Both the position numbers and the translations under genes were made by a program. The notes under the pieces are model-generated. The model searched no databases and was not told where the DNA came from. It saw nothing but the letters and a program-made list of their open reading frames with translations. A DNA stretch of 6,511 bases, from assembly GCA_938003555.1 (NCBI GenBank), contig CALKXN010000028.1, positions 1 through 6,511 of the forward strand. The letters run 5' to 3'. This document shows, piece by piece, positions 1 to 4,834 of this stretch; the stretch's first letter is position 1; each line of letters starts with the position of its first letter. The stretch comes from an uncultured Robiginitomaculum sp. Lineage in GTDB: Bacteria; Pseudomonadota; Alphaproteobacteria; Caulobacterales; Maricaulaceae.

Positions 1-40
1 AAAGTACAATCAGAGCAACATTCAAATACGTTTCAGCCAT
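1..40 (-). CDS. Possible 5' end of a divergent gene, cut by the window edge
   Basis: On the minus strand an ATG at 40-38 opens a frame that stays open to the window edge and reads MAETYLNVALIVL, a short polar start followed by a hydrophobic stretch that could begin a membrane segment or signal peptide. A purine-rich GGGGGAGG lies upstream (59-52 on this strand), with 11 nt between its AGG and the ATG, a little long for a Shine-Dalgarno site. Only 13 codons are visible, so neither the product nor the reality of the gene can be settled. Divergence from pyrB across about 80 nt is plausible. It could equally be a chance open frame. Confidence 0.35.
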   Translation of the reverse strand, partial: MAETYLNVALIVL

Positions 41-121
41 TTTTTTAGAGGCCTCCCCCACCTCCCCCTTTGACTCGCGCGCGCCCCTCGCGTAAAGCGG
101 CGCAAATAATGAAGAGGGTTT
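41..121. promoter_or_regulatory. Intergenic region upstream of pyrB
   Basis: This 81-nt gap should hold the pyrB promoter, but I see no convincing -35/-10 pair. It contains a tandem pyrimidine repeat (52-68), one GANTC site (GACTC, 72-76), a GC-rich alternating CG tract (76-92) and a GAAGAGGG purine run (111-118) just before the pyrB ATG that may serve as its ribosome binding site, although only 3 nt separate them. I see no attenuator hairpin followed by a T run and no leader peptide of the enterobacterial pyrL kind. Pyrimidine-responsive control is therefore not shown by the sequence here. Confidence 0.35.
52..68. repeat. Tandem CCTCCCCC repeat (G-rich on the minus strand)
   Basis: CCTCCCCC occurs at 52-59 and again at 61-68, separated by one A. 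On the minus strand this is GGGGGAGG twice. That strand has four G runs of five, two, five and two, so a two-layer G-quadruplex is formally possible. Each copy also resembles a Shine-Dalgarno sequence for the putative minus-strand start at 40. The repeat is directly visible; any role is inference. Confidence 0.55.
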
Positions 122-1081
122 ATGACATCCCGGATTACTCATCCTGACGGATACGTTTTCGCCAAGAGGCACTGCCTCTCTATGTCCCATTTTAATCGCG
201 TTGAGATCGACACATTGCTCTCGCTTGGTCTGCATTATGCAGAGCCAGACAATCAGCGCTGTGATCATCTCTCCGGCGCGCTGCTGGTGAATTTGTTTTT
301 TGAGAACTCTACTCGCACGCAAAATAGTTTTGAGGTCGCAGCCAAGCGCCTTGGCGCGGATGTGGTCAATATGACCGTCGCGAGCAGTAGCGTCGCCAAG
401 GGTGAAACGCTGCTGGATACCGCCGCCACGCTAAACGCGATGCGGCCTGATATTCTAGTCGTGCGCCATAGCGCGTCCGGCGCGCCTGCGCTGCTCTCGC
501 AAAAAGTATCGTGCAGCGTGATCAATGCCGGTGACGGCATGCATGAACACCCGACCCAAGCCTTGCTGGACGCGCTGACGCTAAAACGCACACTGGGCGA
601 TATTGGCGGGCTTCGCATCGCCATATGCGGCGACATTCTACATAGCCGGGTCGCGCGCTCTAATGTGGCCCTGCTGGGGATGCTTGGCGCGGAAGTGCGT
701 TTGATTGGCCCGCCGACATTATTACCCGCCGACGCCGACCGCTGGGGCGCGGAAGTGTTTCATGATATGGAAAGCGGGCTAAAGGGCTGTGACGTGATTA
801 TGATGCTGCGCCTGCAACTGGAACGCATGAAGGGCGCGCTTGTCCCGTCCAAACGCGAATATTTCCACTTTTACGGTCTCGACCGCGCAAAGTTGAATTT
901 AGCTGCGCCCGGCGCGCTGGTTATGCATCCCGGCCCCATGAATCGCGGCGTCGAGATTAGCAGCGATGTGGCCGATGACCTGGATGTGTCACTGATTACC
1001 AAACAAGTTGAAACCGGCGTTGCCATGCGTATGGCGATTATCGACGCGCTCTTTGCGGCGCGCCAAAATGAGGGCGCATAA
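122..1081 (+). CDS. pyrB: Aspartate carbamoyltransferase catalytic chain (PyrB)
   Basis: This cytosolic enzyme joins carbamoyl phosphate and L-aspartate to give N-carbamoyl-L-aspartate, the first committed step of pyrimidine synthesis. At 319 residues it is full length. The carbamoyl-phosphate site is clear: STRT at 63-66, the mobile loop with Ser88-90 and Lys93, Arg115-His116, and HPTQ at 143-146. The aspartate-binding half shows Arg176, the R-L-Q set at 230-232 and HPGP at 269-272. The start at 122 is preferred over the in-frame ATG at 182 because the residues just before it (RHCLS, 16-20) match the usual beginning of the family. There is no long N-terminal extension of the Pseudomonas effector-binding type and no adjacent pyrI. 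It is first in the plus-strand gene run, 2 nt before a dihydroorotase-like gene whose product probably assembles with it. Confidence 0.97.
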   Translation: MTSRITHPDGYVFAKRHCLSMSHFNRVEIDTLLSLGLHYAEPDNQRCDHLSGALLVNLFFENSTRTQNSFEVAAKRLGADVVNMTVASSSVAKGETLLDTAATLNAMRPDILVVRHSASGAPALLSQKVSCSVINAGDGMHEHPTQALLDALTLKRTLGDIGGLRIAICGDILHSRVARSNVALLGMLGAEVRLIGPPTLLPADADRWGAEVFHDMESGLKGCDVIMMLRLQLERMKGALVPSKREYFHFYGLDRAKLNLAAPGALVMHPGPMNRGVEISSDVADDLDVSLITKQVETGVAMRMAIIDALFAARQNEGA

Positions 1082-1083
1082 TC

Positions 1084-2349
1084 ATGGCTGATTTAATCTT
1101 TCGAAATGCCCGCCTGATTGACCCCGCCAGCGGCTATGATGACATTGGCGACCTCGCCGTCACAGGCGGCGTTATCACACAATTTGGCGGCAATATCGCG
1201 GCCGAGGCCGCTGAGGACATTGACGCCGATGGCCGTATTTTAGCTCCCGGCCTGATTGATATGCGCGTCGTGTCATCGGACACGCGCATCGCGCAGACCT
1301 GCCAAGTGGCGGCGGCGGGCGGATTTACCTCTATCGTGATCATGCCCCAAACCAGCTCGGTTATGGATGACACATCAAAGCTCGATTACCTTCTGCGTAA
1401 GGGCGCCGAAGGCGGACATGTTAATGTCTATGGCGCAGGCGCGCTAACCCATGGCCTGCGCGGGGACGCCATGACCGATATTGGCCTGATGGGCGATGCC
1501 GGCGCGTTATATTTTTCCAATGGTGACAATCCCATTTCCAATAGCCGCCTGATGCGCCGCCTGCTGTCCTATAGCAGCGCCTTTAACGCGCTCATCGCGA
1601 GCCGCCCGCTGGACCGCGACATGAGCGAGGGCACCTGCGCGCATGAAAGCGATTTTAGCTCCCGCCTTGGCCTGCCCGGACATCCCGCCACCGCAGAGCG
1701 CATCATTGCAGAGCGCGACATTGCGCTGGCCGAACTTACGGGCGGGCGACTGCTGATTGATATGATTTCATCGCGCGAAGCTACGGATGTTTTGCGCCAA
1801 GCTGGGCAGCGCGATCTTGAGGTCTATGCCAGCGTGAGCATCAATCACCTTGCGCTCAATGAACTCGACATTGGTGACTATCGCACCTTCGCCAAGCTCG
1901 ACCCGCCGCTGCGCGAAGAGTCTGACCGCAAAGCGCTACTGGCGGCCGTAAATGACGGCACGATTGACGTGATCGTTAGCTCCCATGACCCGCGCATGGC
2001 CGGCGAAAAACGCCTCCCCTTTGCCGAAGCCGGAGCCGGCGCCATCGGTCTTGAAACCCTGCTCGGCGCAGGGCTGACTTTGGTGGGTAATGAAGAACTG
2101 GATTTGATGGCGCTGCTGCGCGCCCTGACGTGTAACCCCGCTGAACTGCTCGGCTTGCCCGCCGGAATATTAGCCGAAGGCGCGCCTGCTGATCTTGTCC
2201 TCATTGACCCCAACGCCCCGTGGATCGTTGACCCGGAGGCCATGACGAGCCGCGCGAAAAACACGCCGTTTGACGGCCGCCGCTTTATGGGGCGTGCCGA
2301 CATGACTGTGCGCGGCGGAAGCATTGTCTTTGACCGTTTAGGTGCCTAA
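1084..2349 (+). CDS. Dihydroorotase homologue lacking metal ligands (PyrC'/PyrX type)
   Basis: The 421-residue protein has the full amidohydrolase outline of a class I dihydroorotase: an N-terminal small beta domain, LAPGLIDM leading into the barrel at 53-60, the TGG (219-221), INHL (253-256) and DPPLR (273-277) landmarks, and a C-terminal beta domain ending near 415. The catalytic residues are gone. The HxH zinc motif after the first strand is R61-V62-V63, the next histidine region reads SRPLD with Arg at 174, the strand-6 histidine is Met227, and the usual D-H-A-P-H is S-H-D-P-R at 300-304. It should therefore not hydrolyse dihydroorotate. Inactive homologues encoded beside pyrB are known from Pseudomonas, where they are needed to build the aspartate carbamoyltransferase dodecamer; the same role is inferred here. 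Start ATG follows a GAGGG site (1070-1074) with 9 nt spacing. Automated annotation would probably call it pyrC. Confidence 0.93.
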   Translation: MADLIFRNARLIDPASGYDDIGDLAVTGGVITQFGGNIAAEAAEDIDADGRILAPGLIDMRVVSSDTRIAQTCQVAAAGGFTSIVIMPQTSSVMDDTSKLDYLLRKGAEGGHVNVYGAGALTHGLRGDAMTDIGLMGDAGALYFSNGDNPISNSRLMRRLLSYSSAFNALIASRPLDRDMSEGTCAHESDFSSRLGLPGHPATAERIIAERDIALAELTGGRLLIDMISSREATDVLRQAGQRDLEVYASVSINHLALNELDIGDYRTFAKLDPPLREESDRKALLAAVNDGTIDVIVSSHDPRMAGEKRLPFAEAGAGAIGLETLLGAGLTLVGNEELDLMALLRALTCNPAELLGLPAGILAEGAPADLVLIDPNAPWIVDPEAMTSRAKNTPFDGRRFMGRADMTVRGGSIVFDRLGA

Positions 2350-2366
2350 AACAGATATTATTTGCC

Positions 2367-2371
2367 AAGGA
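2367..2371 (+). promoter_or_regulatory. Ribosome binding site that fixes the lipoprotein start
   Basis: AAGGA sits 6 nt before the ATG at 2378. It supports that start over the in-frame GTG at 2342, which would overlap the end of the pyrC-like gene, lacks such a site and would put 12 residues in front of the signal peptide. Confidence 0.7.
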
Positions 2372-2377
2372 CAATCT

Positions 2378-2725
2378 ATGAAACCTCATTTCATCACATG
2401 GCGCGGCGCGCCTTTGATTGCGGTGACATTGATGCTCGGGGCCTGCGGAAGCGAGAGCGCTTTTGAGCCTGAGCAAAAGTCCGTTTGCGTCACCACCAGC
2501 ATCGAGGCGAGCGTGAATACCGACCTCTGCGCCGTCGGACAGAAAATTGCTTTCATGCCGCAGCATGTTGAAAATGAAGATACCGCCTTAATTTTCGTCG
2601 CCGCCAATTGCGACGCGGGCGAGACATTTAACTTCACCAAAGGCGGAGCCATTTGCGTTTTCAATCCTACGCGTCCAATAAATGGTCGAACTGACAAACC
2701 GCAGCCTCAAACAGATCGCGAGTAA
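2378..2725 (+). CDS. Small cysteine-rich putative lipoprotein, function unknown
   Basis: I do not recognise a named family. The 115-residue product begins with a lipoprotein signal peptide: short basic start, hydrophobic core at about 11-21, and lipobox L-G-A-C with the lipidated Cys at 23. Gly at +2 gives no inner-membrane retention signal, so an outer-membrane anchor facing the periplasm is likely. The mature part has four further cysteines (37, 51, 78, 93), enough for two disulfides, and motifs VGQK (53-56), AANC (75-78) and TKGGAIC (87-93). The tail from about 97 is polar and proline-rich. It lies 28 nt after the pyrC-like stop and 3 nt before plsY, so it is probably co-transcribed. Small secreted proteins with a similar C...GQK...C...GG..C pattern exist in alphaproteobacteria as I recall, but I assign no function. 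Confidence 0.85.
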   Translation: MKPHFITWRGAPLIAVTLMLGACGSESAFEPEQKSVCVTTSIEASVNTDLCAVGQKIAFMPQHVENEDTALIFVAANCDAGETFNFTKGGAICVFNPTRPINGRTDKPQPQTDRE

Positions 2726-2728
2726 ACC

Positions 2729-3343
2729 GTGGACGCACATTTTATATATGCCATCGGCGCAGCCCTTTCGGGCTACTTTCTGGGTTCAATTCCATTTGGT
2801 TTAATCTTAGCTCGACTTACAGGCCAAGGCGATATCCGGCAGATCGGTTCCGGTAATATCGGCGCAACAAATGTATTGCGCACAGGCCGTAAGGATATTG
2901 CGCTGGCGACATTATTACTGGACGCAGGTAAAGCCGCAGCAGCGTTTTTCCTCATAAAACTCATCTTCCCGCCATCGGCCTATTTACCACTTATCGCAGC
3001 AGCCGCGGCGCTGATGGGGCATTGCTTCCCGGTCTGGCTTAAATTTAAGGGCGGCAAAGGGGTGGCCACGTTCTTTGGCGGTATGCTTGCCGCCGCCTGG
3101 CCTGTCGGCTTGATCTGCGGCGCGATCTGGCTGGCGAGCGCATTTATTACGCGGCTTTCGTCTTTTTCAGCCCTCCTTGCGGCCGCGCTCGCGCCCATTA
3201 TCGCCTTTTTCTGGGGCCTGCCTTATGTCGCCGCAATGGCCGCTTTCATGGCCGTAATTATCTTTATCCGTCACCGCGAAAATATTGCCCGCTTGCTCAA
3301 AGGCGCAGAGCCAAAGATTGGCGGCAAGAAAGACGCGTCTTGA
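2729..3343 (+). CDS. plsY: Glycerol-3-phosphate acyltransferase PlsY (acyl-phosphate dependent)
   Basis: This integral inner-membrane enzyme transfers an acyl chain from acyl-phosphate to glycerol-3-phosphate, giving lysophosphatidate at the start of phospholipid synthesis. The 204 residues cover the whole family. The first membrane segment carries GSIPFG at 19-24. Conserved motif 1 is SGNIGATN at 41-48, motif 2 is the FKGGKG loop at 106-111, and motif 3 is HREN at 182-185 followed by G-A-E at 192-194. Several hydrophobic segments lie between them (about 56-80, 86-100, 112-140, 146-180). The start is a GTG only 3 nt after the lipoprotein stop and has no strong ribosome binding site, so translation is probably coupled to the gene before. 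Its last codons overlap the dprA start by 4 nt. Confidence 0.96.
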   Translation: MDAHFIYAIGAALSGYFLGSIPFGLILARLTGQGDIRQIGSGNIGATNVLRTGRKDIALATLLLDAGKAAAAFFLIKLIFPPSAYLPLIAAAAALMGHCFPVWLKFKGGKGVATFFGGMLAAAWPVGLICGAIWLASAFITRLSSFSALLAAALAPIIAFFWGLPYVAAMAAFMAVIIFIRHRENIARLLKGAEPKIGGKKDAS

Positions 3344-4446
3344 AACGCGTGGAGCTGTCCTATGAGCAAAAACGCGATTGGATAAGATTATCGCGTAGCT
3401 CGACCATTGGCCCTGTCGCCTTTGCCGGATTGCTCGCGCGCTTTGGTGATGCCTCCGAAGCCCTCGCCCGCCTTCCCGAAGTCAGCCGCTCCTCGAAACT
3501 CTCTATTCCCGCCGTCGATTTAGTTGAGCGTGAAATGGAAATGACCGCTGATTTTGGCGCGCGCATGATTGCCGCCTGCGAGCCGGACTATCCAGCCTAT
3601 CTTGCCGCGCTAGATCCGCCCCCGCCCATCATCAGCGTAGCTGGGGACTTATCCCGCCTGCCCGAAGAGCGCCTTGCCGTAATCGGATCACGCAATGCCT
3701 CTGCTGTTGGACTGCGTTTTGCGGGGCAGATTTCGCGCGAGCTGGGACAAGCGGGCGTGGCGATCATCTCCGGCCTGGCGCGGGGCATTGACACGCAGGC
3801 CCATATGGCGGCGCTAGAGACGGGGACAGCCGCCGTTTTGGGCGGCGGCGTAGACCATGTTTATCCTGCGTCAAATGCAGCGCTTTATGACGACATTAAA
3901 GACCGCGGCGCAATCATTAGCGAAAGCCCCTTTGGGCACCGCGCCACGGCGCGCGACTTTCCCCGCCGTAACCGCATCATATCCGGCATGAGTAGCGGCG
4001 TGATTGTTATAGAAGCGGCGGAGCGCAGCGGGACGCTGATCACAGCGCGCTACGCCCTCGAACAAGGCCGCGAAGTTATGGCCGCGCCGGGTAGCCCGCT
4101 TGATCCGCGCACCAAGGGCTGTAACAGACTCATACGTCAAGGCGCGGCGCTTATCGAGACCGCCCAAGACATATTGGACATTCTAAGATCACTGCCGCCC
4201 ATGGCCCTGCGCGAAGGTACAGACGATTACAATTCTGTGCCCTTTGATTGGAATGCCGCGCAAAATGATATCACCAAGGCGAAAGCACACATGCGCGGCC
4301 TGCTCTCTCCAACGCCCGCGCCCAGAGACGATCTTATCCGCATGTCCGGCCTGCCTGTGCCGATCGCGGCAGCGGCGCTACTGGAGCTAGAAATTGACGG
4401 AGAGGCTTTTGTAGAGCGCGACGGACGCACAAGTCTCGCGGTGTAA
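3340..4446 (+). CDS. dprA: DNA-processing protein DprA (Smf)
   Basis: DprA binds incoming single-stranded DNA in the cytosol and helps load RecA during natural transformation; it is also widespread in species not known to be competent. The 368-residue product shows the three usual parts: an N-terminal helical (SAM-like) region at about 12-50, a Rossmann-like core with GSRNAS at 116-121, SGLARGID at 144-151, RRNRIIS at 209-215 and the KGCNRLI segment at 259-265, and a C-terminal winged-helix region at about 313-368. The start is unusual: the TTG at 3340 overlaps the plsY stop (TTGA), while a GTG at 3349 in the same frame is the alternative; no ATG lies near. Overlap favours the TTG, but neither has a clear ribosome binding site. 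It is the last gene of the plus-strand run. Confidence 0.95.
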   Translation: MKRVELSYEQKRDWIRLSRSSTIGPVAFAGLLARFGDASEALARLPEVSRSSKLSIPAVDLVEREMEMTADFGARMIAACEPDYPAYLAALDPPPPIISVAGDLSRLPEERLAVIGSRNASAVGLRFAGQISRELGQAGVAIISGLARGIDTQAHMAALETGTAAVLGGGVDHVYPASNAALYDDIKDRGAIISESPFGHRATARDFPRRNRIISGMSSGVIVIEAAERSGTLITARYALEQGREVMAAPGSPLDPRTKGCNRLIRQGAALIETAQDILDILRSLPPMALREGTDDYNSVPFDWNAAQNDITKAKAHMRGLLSPTPAPRDDLIRMSGLPVPIAAAALLELEIDGEAFVERDGRTSLAV

Positions 4447-4632
4447 TTAGTCTTGCGCGGCTTCGCGCGCGAGTTCAAGCACCCGCCCTAGAGGCGCAAG
4501 TCCACTTTTTTTCGCCATGCTTGCCATTTCCTCAAGCATATCAATAATGTATTCTCGCGCATATTCAGGTGAATATTGACCTGCTTCATCGCTCGGCTTT
4601 TTATGCGCCGCCCCGTCTGTATGTGATACCAT
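4447..4632 (-). CDS. Small helical protein of 61 residues, function unknown
   Basis: The minus-strand ATG at 4632-4630 is preceded by AGGGG with an 8-nt spacer, a good start context. The product has a polar, probably disordered head (1-19), then SPEY and two likely amphipathic helices: about 22-42 (YIIDMLEEMASMAKK) and 45-60 (LAPLGRVLELAREAA). There is no signal peptide or membrane segment, so it should be cytosolic. The pattern of a short tyrosine/leucine-rich helix, a glycine turn and a second leucine-rich helix resembles small uncharacterised proteins common in alphaproteobacteria; this is recollection, not a search result. Its stop abuts the dprA stop with no gap, and it is divergent from topA. 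Good ribosome binding site plus coherent helix pattern make it a real gene in my view, possibly a small adaptor or regulator. Confidence 0.78.
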   Translation of the reverse strand: MVSHTDGAAHKKPSDEAGQYSPEYAREYIIDMLEEMASMAKKSGLAPLGRVLELAREAAQD

Positions 4633-4639
4633 AAATATT

Positions 4640-4644
4640 CCCCT
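4640..4644 (-). promoter_or_regulatory. Ribosome binding site of the 61-residue gene
   Basis: On the minus strand AGGGG (4644 to 4640) lies 8 nt before the ATG at 4632. It is one of the better sites in the window and is the main nucleotide-level support for the small gene. Confidence 0.65.
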
Positions 4645-4689
4645 ATTGCGCCCGCGCCAATGCGGCGATAATTAATACACCTATATAGT

Positions 4690-4705
4690 GTATAATATAT
4701 TATAC
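4690..4705. promoter_or_regulatory. Perfect 16-bp palindrome with TATAAT on both strands
   Basis: GTATAATATATTATAC is its own reverse complement across all 16 bases. It holds a perfect TATAAT at 4691-4696 on the plus strand and another at 4704-4699 on the minus strand. It lies between the divergent 61-residue gene and topA. It may be a two-way promoter core, with starts near 4703 for topA and near 4692 for the small gene, or an operator for a dimeric regulator, or both. I see no good TTGACA at 16-18 bp from either hexamer, so the promoter reading depends on the -10 elements and local AT richness alone. The palindrome is seen directly; the role is inference. Confidence 0.5.
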
Positions 4706-4755
4706 TCGCAATAGGTTTCTTCAGCTATGCCAATGTGCAAAGCAGCGACTGCCCG

Positions 4756-4786
4756 TTGACATTATATTAGCGCTCCGTCAGGTATG
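4756..4786 (+). promoter_or_regulatory. Candidate topA-proximal promoter
   Basis: A perfect TTGACA at 4756-4761 is followed after about 20-21 bp by TATG (4783-4786), a weak -10 match at longer than ideal spacing; closer hexamers are poorer. If used, transcription would start in the low 4790s and leave an untranslated leader of about 40 nt before the topA ATG at 4835. This would exclude the alternative in-frame start at 4784. The -35 is strong and the -10 is poor, so this is a tentative call. Confidence 0.3.
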
Positions 4787-4834
4787 CCGCCCATTGGGAA
4801 GCCCCCTTTTTACGCAATATTGGAATATCCACTT

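Noticed and set aside
109..147. Twelve-codon frame (ATG at 109) overlapping the pyrB start, as a pyrL-like leader peptide
   Set aside because: It reads [12 protein letters not shown], stops inside pyrB, has no clear ribosome binding site and is not followed by an attenuator hairpin, so it looks like chance.
1878..2324. A 148-codon minus-strand frame inside the pyrC-like gene
   Set aside because: It is antisense to conserved dihydroorotase-family motifs, and its serine/arginine/proline-rich composition is typical of shadow frames in GC-rich genes.
2342..2377. Upstream GTG start for the lipoprotein gene
   Set aside because: It would put 12 residues before a proper signal peptide and overlaps the preceding gene, while ATG 2378 has AAGGA at 6 nt.
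4655..4667. CGCC-AATGC-GGCG hairpin in the small-gene leader
   Set aside because: Only four base pairs in a GC-rich segment; too weak to call a regulatory structure.
4727..4759. Ten-codon upstream frame MPMCKAATAR in the topA leader
   Set aside because: The nearest AGG is 11 nt away and weak, the peptide is not distinctive, and it would only be transcribed if the palindrome promoter were used.
4796..4811. GGGAAGCCCCCTTTTT as a rho-independent terminator before topA
   Set aside because: The stem would be only three or four pairs with a tiny loop, and it would terminate the topA transcript 24 nt before its start codon.
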